Below are positions 37,511 to 46,871 of a stretch of DNA of 64,000 nt, one piece after another. Position 1 is the stretch's first letter; each line of letters begins with the position of its first letter. The translations under genes and the position numbers were made by a program. Source of the stretch: Bacteroidales bacterium UBA4179 (GTDB lineage Bacteria > Bacteroidota > Bacteroidia > Bacteroidales > Dysgonomonadaceae). Location: NCBI GenBank assembly GCA_002381125.1, contig DFUT01000042.1, positions 1-64,000 on the forward strand. The letters run 5' to 3'. The notes under the pieces were generated by a model, which saw nothing but the letters and a program-made list of their open reading frames with translations, was not told where the DNA came from and ran no database searches.

Positions 37511-38710
37511 TTATATCGCGGCTCCGTAAGGTTTCGTCTCGTAAATGCCGAAAATACGCATTTCGCTATCCATTTCAATATGCCCGATGTATCCCGAAAT
37601 AGTCCGAACACCCCCATCATTGCTGCGATGCTCCTTCACTAAAGGCACATTTACCCGATACCTGTCATCTACCGTTTTCTGATACTGCAAAGCATCGATA
37701 CAGGGAATAAACTTCACGGAAACATTTGCATTTTTAGACATCGACAATTGCAATCCTTTCAAAATATTTTCACGAGAATCGGTACCTTTATTAAAAAATC
37801 GATTCACCTTGGGCGACAGATATTCTGTTATCTTTTTATAATTCCCATCCGATAAAGCCAAATAAAAATCCGCAACAATCGTTTTTATTTTATCCAACTC
37901 TTCTGCTGTTGCCGGATAAGACTGAAAAAGCATTTCATAACGTTTCTGAGCCTCATTATAATAATTGCCGGGCAATTCGCCGCTATCCGAAGCCACCATA
38001 TATTCGGCATACCCCTCTGCCGTATTGGCAGCAAGAGCGGCAACCCACATTAACGAGTCTAGACGGTTTCTGACCAACGATCGATAAGGACTTTCGGGAT
38101 ATTGTTGCAAAAAATCTTGAAATTCCGTTATATTTCCCGACGTTTTCAAATTTTCCCATGCAGCCGCTTCACGCTCTTTCAATGCTTTCATTTTTGCTTC
38201 GGCTTCGGCAAAATGTTTTCCATTGGGATATTCGTTCATATAAGCCAAATAACCATTCACGGTATTGGCACCCATAGCCACATCCCATATTATCCGTTCT
38301 TGAGTTTGCCGTGTAACATGTTGCTTATATACAAAAGAAAAAGCTCCCAGCATACATACCAATAAAACACAACCAAAAACCACTCCCTTTCTCTTCCCAT
38401 GTTTATGTTTACGAGAAAAAGAATCGGCATTATCGATATTCAAATCGACATCATTATCATCTAAAATAGGAACCTCTTCTTCGGACGAAGCAACACCCTT
38501 TTCGGCAACCGGTTGAGATGCACGCTCATTTCTACCGAGATGAGTATCCGACACTTCAGAAAAGCTTTCTTCTATCGAAACATTCTCCGCGAAATTCAGC
38601 CGCCCCGGAATTTTTACTTCGTATTCGTTCCGGATCTTTTTCGTACAATCATCGCAGAACAAGGCTTCCTCGGATTTGTTTTTTCCACACAAAGGACAGG
38701 AACTCAACAT
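37511..38710 (-). CDS. Zinc-ribbon membrane protein with repeat region
   Basis: A 399-residue protein of unrecognised function. N-terminal zinc ribbon (C5-x2-C8 ... C19-x2-C22), an acidic disordered stretch to about 100, a basic flank and single membrane helix at about 109-128, then an extracytoplasmic part. That part holds two or three helical repeats with a YL/FxxYPxGxxxxEA pattern (GYLAYMNEYPNGKHFAEAEA, EFQDFLQQYPESPYRSLVRN), like TPR units of BamD-type proteins, and a C-terminal domain (about 270-395) suggestive of an NTF2-like/DUF4878 fold. The layout recalls membrane proteins that sense in the cytoplasm through a zinc ribbon. It lies 34 bases before uvrB in the same direction. Confidence 0.72.
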   Translation of the reverse strand: MLSSCPLCGKNKSEEALFCDDCTKKIRNEYEVKIPGRLNFAENVSIEESFSEVSDTHLGRNERASQPVAEKGVASSEEEVPILDDNDVDLNIDNADSFSRKHKHGKRKGVVFGCVLLVCMLGAFSFVYKQHVTRQTQERIIWDVAMGANTVNGYLAYMNEYPNGKHFAEAEAKMKALKEREAAAWENLKTSGNITEFQDFLQQYPESPYRSLVRNRLDSLMWVAALAANTAEGYAEYMVASDSGELPGNYYNEAQKRYEMLFQSYPATAEELDKIKTIVADFYLALSDGNYKKITEYLSPKVNRFFNKGTDSRENILKGLQLSMSKNANVSVKFIPCIDALQYQKTVDDRYRVNVPLVKEHRSNDGGVRTISGYIGHIEMDSEMRIFGIYETKPYGAAI

Positions 38711-38745
38711 AAAAACAACTCTTTTATAAACTCCATCACTCTATA

Positions 38746-38779
38746 CAAAGATAAAAAATCTAATGAACAAATGGACAAA
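38746..38779 (-). promoter_or_regulatory. Promoter for the zinc-ribbon gene
   Basis: On the minus strand TATCTTTG (plus CAAAGATA, 38746-38753) with TTTG (plus CAAA, 38776-38779) 22 bases upstream. It is 36 bases before the start and overlaps back-to-back with the GNAT promoter. Confidence 0.6.
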
Positions 38780-38790
38780 TTTCATTCGCT

Positions 38791-38821
38791 TTTGTGATGA
38801 AAAGCAAAATTTGTATTTTTG
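38791..38821 (+). promoter_or_regulatory. Promoter for the GNAT gene
   Basis: TTTG at 38791-38794, 19-base gap, TATTTTTG at 38814-38821; start codon 25 bases further. A good match to the Bacteroidota pattern. Confidence 0.65.
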
Positions 38822-38845
38822 AGCTCCGGATAAAACAACGCAAAT

Positions 38846-39355
38846 ATGATTGAAATCATCCCCGCCACAATCGACAATATCCAAGATATTCAAAAAATCT
38901 CGGCTGTCGCTTGGCCACACACGTTCAAAGACATCCTTTCCGAAAAGCAAATCGCCTTTATGATGCATTGGATGTACAGCGACGAAAGTCTCCGAGAACA
39001 AATGGAGAAACAACATCATCGGTATGTATTGGCAAAAGAAGGCGAAGAATTCGTGGCCTACCTGTCATATAAACCCAATTGCGAAAACACGGGGAAAACG
39101 AAGATACATAAAATTTATATTCTCCCTTCACATCAAAGAAAAGGGATAGGCAAACTTCTCTTCGACTTTGTGTTGACGAAAGCCCGCGAAACCGGAGAAA
39201 AAGCCGTTTACCTAAACGTGAACAAAAACAACAAAAATGCCATCAATTTCTACCAACGGATGGGATTTTATATTGCTAAAGAAGAAGTGATCGATATCGG
39301 TAACGGTTTCGTGATGGATGATTATGTTTTCGAAAAACCGCTCGATCATGAATAG
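38846..39355 (+). CDS. GNAT family N-acetyltransferase
   Basis: A 169-residue acetyltransferase with the acetyl-CoA binding loop in YILPSHQRKGIGKLLFDFV (QRKGIG) and the C-terminal AINFYQRMGFYIAKEE block. It moves an acetyl group from acetyl-CoA to an amine; the substrate, small molecule or protein N-terminus, cannot be told. Cytoplasmic. Followed after 69 bases by dgkA. Confidence 0.88.
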   Translation: MIEIIPATIDNIQDIQKISAVAWPHTFKDILSEKQIAFMMHWMYSDESLREQMEKQHHRYVLAKEGEEFVAYLSYKPNCENTGKTKIHKIYILPSHQRKGIGKLLFDFVLTKARETGEKAVYLNVNKNNKNAINFYQRMGFYIAKEEVIDIGNGFVMDDYVFEKPLDHE

Positions 39356-39424
39356 GCATCTCGAAAGAAATGGGTATCTTACAACACAAACAGGCACCGT
39401 TCACTATAACTAACCGTATCAAAC

Positions 39425-39796
39425 ATGAACAGGTATTTTCACGACCGAATTCAATCTTTTCGCTTCGCTTTCAGGGGATTGCGCACGCTGTTTAGAGAAA
39501 CGCCAAATGCACGCATTGAGTTGGTTATGGCCCTGTTGGCTGTTGCGTTGGGTTTTTGGCTGCATATTTCCACTACGGAATGGTTGGCAATTTGCATCGT
39601 TATCGGGATGGTGCTGGCGCTTGAAGCGATAAACACCGCTATCGAGATGCTGTCGGATTTTGCATCACACAAACAAAAGCATCCGACAATCAAAAAAGTG
39701 AAAGACGTGGCAGCCGCAGGTGTTCTGATAGCAGCCATAGCAGCGTTGGCAGTAGGAATTTTGGTTTTCCTCCCCAAACTTGTCGGCTTACTGTAA
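39425..39796 (+). CDS. Diacylglycerol kinase family protein (DgkA)
   Basis: A 123-residue integral membrane kinase with three helices (about 33-50, 53-70, 95-118) and the family block ALEAINTAIEMLSDFAS, which holds the catalytic Glu and metal site. DgkA-type enzymes phosphorylate diacylglycerol or undecaprenol, recycling membrane lipid carriers. Which one applies here is not visible. Confidence 0.9.
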   Translation: MNRYFHDRIQSFRFAFRGLRTLFRETPNARIELVMALLAVALGFWLHISTTEWLAICIVIGMVLALEAINTAIEMLSDFASHKQKHPTIKKVKDVAAAGVLIAAIAALAVGILVFLPKLVGLL

Positions 39797-40056
39797 CGGC
39801 CGCTTTCAAAAGAAACCAAGCACAGCCATATTCGGCTACTATCCTTGTTTAAACGTTGCTATATTTTCAAATTTGCCCGGGACATATGATGTAAAGCCCT
39901 TAAAGTAACGCCCTTACACCTATAGCACATCCGCTCGTCGTGTTACTTGTAACAGTTGTTTCGCTCTCTGACGATGAGCTTACACGTGCAGCATATCCGC
40001 TTCAGGCATTTTCTGTATCTTTTCACACGTAAAAACCGGAGAATATTCGCACTTCG

Positions 40057-40097
40057 TTCGCTCCTTCTTCGCTCCTTGTTCGCTCTTTGTTCGCTCC
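40057..40097. repeat. 11-bp tandem array TTCGCTCC(n)3
   Basis: TTCGCTCC/T occurs at 40057, 40068, 40079 and 40090, exactly 11 bases apart, with variable last three bases. The spacing is close to one helical turn, so a protein could bind all units on one face. The last unit runs into the dispersed repeat. Confidence 0.85.
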
Positions 40098-40134
40098 AAG
40101 GCAGGGACAACGGCTCCGGATTCCGCAGGTTGAT
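40091..40134. repeat. Dispersed intergenic repeat, copy 2
   Basis: Partner of the copy at 11614-11657: 19 of 20 bases identical at 40091-40110, and CGGATTCCG at 40117-40125 at the same spacing. Confidence 0.7.
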
Positions 40135-40233
40135 GATACGTGAAACCCACATCCTCACTGCATAAACCGCCCGATTGTCGTGCATATTTGGTGCAAGGCT
40201 GATGCAAGCATGGAGCGAGGATGGTACGGCCTT

Positions 40234-40290
40234 GGTACGGAGAAGGTGCGGAGAAGGTGCGGTTTGTTTTTGTCTCGTCCTGTCTCGTCC
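40234..40290. repeat. Short tandem repeats
   Basis: GGTrCGGAGAA at 40234-40244 and 40245-40255 with a partial third unit to 40262, then TGTCTCGTCC at 40271-40280 and 40281-40290. Confidence 0.8.
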
Positions 40291-40407
40291 TGAAATAGGT
40301 TTACACTCAATGTAAATTAAAAGCAGGACAATGAAAACAGAATTCAACAAATTTCCGGGCGATACACTTGCCGATTGACTCTACCGAAAAATCATTGCGA
40401 AAAAATA

Positions 40408-40439
40408 TTTGTTCCAAAACACAAATTTTTTTACCTTTG
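40408..40439 (+). promoter_or_regulatory. Promoter for tRNA-Gln
   Basis: TTTG at 40408-40411, 20-base gap, TACCTTTG at 40432-40439, 14 bases before the tRNA. A textbook Bacteroidota promoter. Confidence 0.75.
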
Positions 40440-40453
40440 CATCTCGAAAAAAT

Positions 40454-40524
40454 TGTCCTATGGTGTAATGGTAGCACAACAGATTCTGGATCTGTTTGTC
40501 TTGGTTCGAATCCAGGTGGGACAG
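40454..40524 (+). tRNA. tRNA-Gln (anticodon CUG)
   Basis: A 71-base cloverleaf. Acceptor stem TGTCCTA pairs with TGGGACA (one G-T), anticodon stem ACAGA/TCTGT closes the loop TTCTGGA with anticodon CTG, and the T arm carries GGTTCGAATCC. CCA is not encoded. It has its own promoter and a hairpin terminator 10 bases downstream. Confidence 0.95.
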
Positions 40525-40534
40525 CAACTTGCAT

Positions 40535-40570
40535 AAATAACCGCTTGATATTCAGGTGGTTATTTTTTTT
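40535..40570 (+). terminator. tRNA-Gln terminator
   Basis: Stem AAATAACC (40535-40542) with GGTTATTT (40558-40565), continuing into a run of T to 40570. Confidence 0.8.
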
Positions 40571-40597
40571 GACCGGTACTGCTTGCTTTCGGAGAAT

Positions 40598-40640
40598 AAA
40601 AAAACGTAAAACCAAAACTAAATTCGGTTTTACGTTTTTT
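40598..40640 (-). terminator. groL terminator
   Basis: Stem AAAACGTAAAACC (40601-40613) with GGTTTTACGTTTT (40626-40638), with an A-run at the outer end that gives a U-tract on the minus strand. It lies 20 bases past the groL stop and could also stop plus-strand read-through. Confidence 0.85.
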
Positions 40641-40660
40641 ATGTTGAATTATCCGATATC

Positions 40661-42295
<1,635 letters not shown>

Positions 42296-42317
42296 CTATT
42301 TTTTCTAAGTTAATTTG

Positions 42318-42590
42318 TTATTCGATAATTGCTAAAATGTCAGATTGACGCATAATCAGATACTCTTCGCCGTCTATTTCTATTTCGGTTCCTGCATATT
42401 TTCCGTAAAGAACCTTGTCGCCTTCTTTAACGACCATCTCTTCGTCTTTAGTACCTTGACCTACGGCAACAACTTCGCCTTTCAACGGTTTCTCTTTTGC
42501 AGTATCGGGAATGATAATTCCCCCGGCTGTTTTTTCTTCTATCGGGGCCGGTTTCACTAATACTCTGTCTGCTAATGGTTTAACTTTCAT
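42318..42590 (-). CDS. groS: Co-chaperonin GroES
   Basis: A 90-residue Hsp10: [34 protein letters not shown] contains the mobile loop that docks on GroEL, and [32 protein letters not shown] is the standard C-terminal half. First gene of groSL. I found no CIRCE inverted repeat and no clear TAnnTTTG upstream, so its heat-shock control is not visible. Confidence 0.97.
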   Translation of the reverse strand: MKVKPLADRVLVKPAPIEEKTAGGIIIPDTAKEKPLKGEVVAVGQGTKDEEMVVKEGDKVLYGKYAGTEIEIDGEEYLIMRQSDILAIIE

Positions 42591-42945
42591 ATCTATAAAA
42601 TTTTTTTAATAATTAGAGAATGTTGAATTACTATTTTTACTCTATGTATTTATCGACACCTTTACATTTGCGAATTTTGTGCCAAACATTTTTTCTGCTT
42701 GTCATATTGAAATAAAATTAAATTTTCACCCAAACACTGACAAAATTTCAGCTCCCGACACATAAGGTTCTTTCGTTCCGAATAGCATTTTGCTCAATCA
42801 AACACGATTCGGGTTATACTTTTTTGTACATTGTATATTGAGTTTGAAAAAACATGCCAAAAAAGTAATCCAAATATTTGGCAAAACCCCGCACTGTCGT
42901 AAAAAAAACGTATATTTACAACCGATTATCGATACAAGTTCAACA
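42591..42945. other. Gene-free AT-rich region between groS and the DUF2007 gene
   Basis: This 355-base divergent region must hold the groSL promoter and that of the DUF2007 gene. TATATTTA (about 42911-42918) could be a -7 element for the latter. I see no other structure. Confidence 0.5.
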
Positions 42946-43176
42946 ATGAAACAGGATTTTATCACCGTAAAAATATTTGCCTATCCCGGCGATGTGCCTG
43001 TTGTGCAATCCTATATGGCAATGTGCGGAATAGAAACGTATATGAAAAATCTCACGGCAAACAGATTGGCATATACCCTAGGGGGTATAGAAATGCAAGT
43101 AAAAACCGAAGATTTCGAACGGGCAAAACAAGCATTGATCGACGGAGGATTTTCGAAACCCGAAGATTTTGAATAG
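42946..43176 (+). CDS. DUF2007 domain protein
   Basis: A 76-residue protein of the DUF2007 (putative signal-transducing) family: VKIFAYPGDVPVVQSYMAMCGIETYMKN, then GGIEMQVKTEDFERAKQALIDGG, a small ferredoxin-like alpha/beta fold. Its role is unknown. The start at 42946 matches family length; the open frame upstream to 42790 is not DUF2007-like. Followed by the AI-2E permease gene after 20 bases. Confidence 0.82.
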   Translation: MKQDFITVKIFAYPGDVPVVQSYMAMCGIETYMKNLTANRLAYTLGGIEMQVKTEDFERAKQALIDGGFSKPEDFE

Positions 43177-43196
43177 ACCACTTTAAAAACACGCTT

Positions 43197-44315
43197 ATGA
43201 TTGTTGAAAAGTCGCCTTTGCAACGAAAAAATCGAGAATATCGTTACGCTCTCATAGCTCTTGTTCTAATTCTTGGCATTATCTTATTCAAATACGCTCG
43301 TCCGTATTTAAGTGGATTTTTGGGAGCCTGTGCCCTATACGTCTTGTTGAAAGGGCAAATGGCCTATTTTTGCGAAAAATTAAAGTTCGGAAGAGGTTTC
43401 AGTGCCGCAATTATAGTTCTCGAAACCCTGCTGTTTTTTCTCACACCTTTAACGGGTATTGCATTTTTGGTCATCGATACACTCTCCGGGGTAACAATCA
43501 ACCCTCAAGAAATTGTTCAATCGATAATCGATTTCGCACAAACAATAGAAGATAAAACCGGTTTCAAAATTTTCACACCCGAAAACCTATCCTATCTCCC
43601 TCAAATAGGAAAAATAGGGACCAACATCGTGCAAATACTGGGGGCAAGCCTTTATTCTCTGATAATTAACGCAATCGTTATTCTTTTCGTTTTGTACTAT
43701 ATGTTGTTCAATTACCAAACTTTTGGACGGACCATCAAAGAAATCCTGCCCTTTAAAGAAGAAAACAAGCAGATTTTGGCAGAAGAAACCAAAGCCATTA
43801 TCCAGGCAAATGCCATAGGCATACCGCTTTTGGCAATTATTCAGGGCATGTTTGCGTATGGAGGTTATTTGTTTTTCGGGGTCAATAATGCACTTTTGTA
43901 TGCCATTCTGACAGCTTTTGCCACCATATTGCCTATTGTTGGAACCACTATCGTTTGGTTGCCGTTGGGAATCGGCATCATGATTGGCGGCAATTTGATG
44001 GGAGGTCTGGGGTTGATCGCATACGGATTCTTGGTTATAAGCACTGTCGATAATGTAATTCGCTTTATACTCCAAAAACAATTGGCCGATATTCATCCTC
44101 TCATAACCGTTTTTGGCGTTTTAATAGGAATCCCCATGTTTGGATTCTGGGGGGTTATTTTTGGTCCGCTTCTCCTTTCTCTTTTTATTCTCTTCTTCAA
44201 TATGTATCGGCACGAATACATTCCGGGCTCCATAGCAGAACCTCGTGTCACTACACGCAATAAAACCCGAGAAATAAAAATTGCGGGATATAAAAAACCC
44301 AAAAAAAGAAAATAA
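43197..44315 (+). CDS. AI-2E family transporter
   Basis: A 372-residue membrane protein with about eight helices of the AI-2E (TqsA/YdiK/PerM) family; the conserved C-terminal part reads ILTAFATILPIVGTTIVWLPLGI and LIGIPMFGFWGVIFGPLLL. Members export autoinducer-2 or act as Na+/H+ antiporters in some species; substrate here unknown. The C-terminus is strongly basic (KKPKKRK). The stop shares one base with the next start (TAATG). Confidence 0.9.
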   Translation: MIVEKSPLQRKNREYRYALIALVLILGIILFKYARPYLSGFLGACALYVLLKGQMAYFCEKLKFGRGFSAAIIVLETLLFFLTPLTGIAFLVIDTLSGVTINPQEIVQSIIDFAQTIEDKTGFKIFTPENLSYLPQIGKIGTNIVQILGASLYSLIINAIVILFVLYYMLFNYQTFGRTIKEILPFKEENKQILAEETKAIIQANAIGIPLLAIIQGMFAYGGYLFFGVNNALLYAILTAFATILPIVGTTIVWLPLGIGIMIGGNLMGGLGLIAYGFLVISTVDNVIRFILQKQLADIHPLITVFGVLIGIPMFGFWGVIFGPLLLSLFILFFNMYRHEYIPGSIAEPRVTTRNKTREIKIAGYKKPKKRK

Positions 44316-45481
44316 TGCAAGTAAAAAAGTCCCTGTCGTTACTGATATGTTGTATTTTCTGCTTCACGATTAACGGATGCAAAAAAGGGAAAAACAATGT
44401 TCGCACAGCAAAAACAACCCTCAAATCCGATGAAAGTTTGGTGCTCTCGGAAATCGTCCCCAACTATGCAAAAGGATTTCATATCGCACATTTCAACTCG
44501 TTTACCCGCGTAACAATATATAATCCGTGGGCAGAAGGGGAAATTTATGCCTTATACAATCTGTATACGAACGACACCATAGCCCTTCCCAAAGAAGGAA
44601 CGTCTATCAAAATTCCACTTACATCGTTAGTCGTAAACACATTTGCCTATTTCGAATTTCTCGACCAATTGGGCGAACTCGACAAAATCACCGGTACATC
44701 GGACGGTTTCAGAATCTACAACCCCAACATACGGGCAGGCATACAAGAAGGACGCATTGCGGATTTGGGAAATCCCTTTAACATGAATATCGAAAAAACG
44801 CTCGCACTAAAACCTCAAGCTGTTCTTACATCGGCATACGCTCAACGCGACAATTACAGTGATCGGATAAGTCAAGCCGGCGTACCTGTTATTTATAATT
44901 TGGAATGGATGGAAAATTCGCCTCTCGCACGTGCAGAATGGATTAAAATGATTGCGGCTTTTTTCGATAAAGAAGAAATGGCCGACAGCATTTTCAACAA
45001 CATCGAATGCCGCTATCTTTCACAAAAAGAAAAAACAAAAAATATACGGGGAAAACATACCGTTATGACAGGCGACAACTTTCAGGGCACATGGTATGTA
45101 CCCGGCGGAAACAGTTTCAATGCAGCTCTTTTTCGCGATGCGGGTCTCGACTATTATTACAAAAAAGACGAGCGAAGCGGCAGCATCGGACTCGACATCG
45201 AAACGATGCTTACGCAATTTGGCGATGCCGAATACTGGTTTGGCTGTGCAGCTAAATCATACAAAGAACTGGCAGAAAAAGACCCCAAATACCTACTGTT
45301 CAAAGCGGTTAAGGAAAAGCATGTTTTCAATAACGACAACCGGACTACATCCGCCGGGGGAAACGATTATTTCGAGAGCGCCATCGCCTACCCCGACTTA
45401 TTGTTGTGCGACCTCATCAAGGCGGTATACCCCCATTTATTGCCCCATTACACATTCACCTATATTAAAGAATTGGAATAA
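44315..45481 (+). CDS. Metal-chelate ABC transporter substrate-binding lipoprotein
   Basis: A 388-residue lipoprotein (lipobox INGC, Cys22) of the periplasmic binding protein type used for cobalamin, haem or ferric siderophores (BtuF/FepB-like). GELDKITGTSDGF ... GRIADLGNPFNMNIEKTLALKPQAVLTSAYAQRD is the hinge region seen in the family, and VPVIYNLEWMENSPLARAEWIKMIAAFF continues it. Ligand cannot be assigned. It shares one base with the gene on each side (TAATG junctions), which argues for a single translationally coupled operon. Confidence 0.87.
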   Translation: MQVKKSLSLLICCIFCFTINGCKKGKNNVRTAKTTLKSDESLVLSEIVPNYAKGFHIAHFNSFTRVTIYNPWAEGEIYALYNLYTNDTIALPKEGTSIKIPLTSLVVNTFAYFEFLDQLGELDKITGTSDGFRIYNPNIRAGIQEGRIADLGNPFNMNIEKTLALKPQAVLTSAYAQRDNYSDRISQAGVPVIYNLEWMENSPLARAEWIKMIAAFFDKEEMADSIFNNIECRYLSQKEKTKNIRGKHTVMTGDNFQGTWYVPGGNSFNAALFRDAGLDYYYKKDERSGSIGLDIETMLTQFGDAEYWFGCAAKSYKELAEKDPKYLLFKAVKEKHVFNNDNRTTSAGGNDYFESAIAYPDLLLCDLIKAVYPHLLPHYTFTYIKELE

Positions 45482-46503
45482 TGCCTTTTCGAGTGAATCA
45501 TAAAACAAAGACTTTTGCTTTGTTGGTTGTTACATTGGTTGTCGTATTTATCGTCGATATTTTCACAGGAAACGCTCCCATTTCCATACGAGATGGATGG
45601 AATGCTCTTTTCGGTACTTCGGGAAATGCCATTGTCGACGAAATCGTTTTCAATTATCGCCTTCCTAAAGCCATCACGGCCATCCTTGCAGGAGCAGCAC
45701 TCTCGGTAGCCGGTCTACTAATGCAAACGTTGTTTCGCAATCCGCTGGCAGGTCCCGATGTGCTGGGCGTAAGCGCAGGGGCAGGTCTTGGAGTGGCGCT
45801 GTTGATCACGCTTGGCGGATCGACCCTCTACTCCGCCGTGAGTTGGTTGGGGAGCATGGCACAAGTTGCCGCAGCCATCGCAGGAGCCATTCCGGTATTA
45901 TTGCTCATTTTGGGAGTATCTTCCCGGATCAACGATTCGGTAACCATTTTGGTATTGGGAATGATTTTCGGTTATGTGGCCAACGCCTTAATAACCATAC
46001 TGCAAAGCTTTGCCGACCCCGATTCGTTAAAAGTTTTCGTCATGTGGACTTTCGGCAGTTTGAGTACGGTTACTTGGAACAAAATGCCGCTATTGGCCAT
46101 ATTGGTGATGACGGGGATTATTGCCGTGTTTTTTCTGCAAAAGCCGCTCAACAGTCTCCTTTTGGGAGAACACTATGCGGCAAGCGTCGGGCTAAACATA
46201 AAACAAACACGCCGAATCATCATCACCATTACGGCATTGATAACGGGCACCGTAACAGCCTTCACAGGACCTATCGCTTTTGTGGGCGTGGTAGTTCCCC
46301 ATTTTGCCCGGGCCCTCTTCGGCACCGTAAATCACAAAATCATTATTCCTGCCACACTCATATCGGGAAGCATCTTGATGGTGACATGCGATATCATATC
46401 GCAAATTCCGGTATCGAACCAAACACTTCCCATCAATGCTGTCACGGCCGTTTTCGGTGCACCTATGATTATATGGATTGTAGTCAAACGAAAAAGACTA
46501 TGA
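45481..46503 (+). CDS. Iron/cobalamin-type ABC transporter permease (FecCD family)
   Basis: A 340-residue permease with about ten helices of the BtuC/FecCD family. NYRLPKAITAILAGAALSVAGLLMQTLFRNPLAGPDVLGVSAGAGLG and GPIAFVGVVVPHFARAL are diagnostic; the latter is the cytoplasmic loop that contacts the ATPase. It follows the binding protein directly. No ATPase gene follows: the next 360 bases are gene-free and then an M3 peptidase begins. The ATPase must be encoded elsewhere or lost. Confidence 0.92.
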   Translation: MPFRVNHKTKTFALLVVTLVVVFIVDIFTGNAPISIRDGWNALFGTSGNAIVDEIVFNYRLPKAITAILAGAALSVAGLLMQTLFRNPLAGPDVLGVSAGAGLGVALLITLGGSTLYSAVSWLGSMAQVAAAIAGAIPVLLLILGVSSRINDSVTILVLGMIFGYVANALITILQSFADPDSLKVFVMWTFGSLSTVTWNKMPLLAILVMTGIIAVFFLQKPLNSLLLGEHYAASVGLNIKQTRRIIITITALITGTVTAFTGPIAFVGVVVPHFARALFGTVNHKIIIPATLISGSILMVTCDIISQIPVSNQTLPINAVTAVFGAPMIIWIVVKRKRL

Positions 46504-46752
46504 TCGGTTTCCCCGGGTCCTCCGCAAATCGGTGAACGAAGCGATGAAGCTGCTGATGGGCATGCAGGGTGTATGGGAGGACGAACGGAACGAACGAGAC
46601 GAATTAAATAAGTGGGATGAGCGAAGCGAGCGGGATAAAGGGCAAAAAGCAGGAGAAAGGGACGGCATTGGTTCGGGAAGGCCCGAACATGGGGCAAACA
46701 TATCGTAGGGCATGAAACGTGTGACGATTCATTTTGTTTCGGTTTTTTTATA
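46504..46752. other. Gene-free, G+C-rich stretch after the permease
   Basis: A stretch with purine-rich GAACG/GAGCGAA-like repeats (GAACGGAACGAACGAGACG, GAGCGAAGCGAGCGGG). A 54-codon open frame from 46544 would give an Arg/Glu/Asp-rich, low-complexity product and is not convincing. No remnant of an ABC ATPase is readable. Confidence 0.6.
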
Positions 46753-46760
46753 TACATTTG
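46753..46760 (+). promoter_or_regulatory. -7 promoter element for the M3 peptidase
   Basis: TACATTTG at 46753-46760. A TTTG at 46733-46736 is only 16 bases upstream, shorter than usual. Confidence 0.45.
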
Positions 46761-46871
46761 CACTGATTATATCGATTCTACCAATAAATAAAAAACAGGT
46801 GAACAAAATTCCGCTTTTATGCATAAATTCGGATATACATAAATTCGGAATTTATTTAATAGTTGAAACAT

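Larger units (their letters stand above)
39797..40407. other. Gene-free, repeat-rich intergenic stretch
   Basis: Six hundred bases without a convincing gene. It holds imperfect direct repeats (TTACACCTATAGCACATCCGC near 39914 and TTACACGTGCAGCATATCCGC near 39980), an 11-bp tandem array, the second copy of the dispersed repeat, GGTGCGGAGAA in tandem at 40234-40262 and TGTCTCGTCC twice at 40271-40290. Open frames here are arginine-rich artefacts of the repeats. Confidence 0.7.

Noticed and set aside
37477..37620. N-terminal extension of uvrB
   Set aside because: It overlaps the neighbouring gene's 3' end, and UvrB proteins start at MDFKLTSQY-like sequence.
40021..40290. Possible CRISPR array in the tandem repeats
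   Set aside because: Units are 10-11 bases without unique spacers; no cas genes in the window.
39943..40350. Open frames of 69-135 codons in the gap before tRNA-Gln
   Set aside because: Products are Arg/Ser/Cys-rich, arise from the short tandem repeats, and have no recognisable domain or promoter.
44315..45481. Calling the binding protein BtuF specifically
   Set aside because: The family covers cobalamin, haem and siderophore ligands, and nothing visible, such as a riboswitch, chooses between them.
45843..46535. 230-codon frame on the plus strand within the permease gene
   Set aside because: It is a His/Arg-rich shadow of the permease in another frame.
46544..46708. 54-codon open frame after the permease
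   Set aside because: Low-complexity Glu/Arg/Asp product generated by GAACG/GAGCG repeats; no promoter or start context that stands out.
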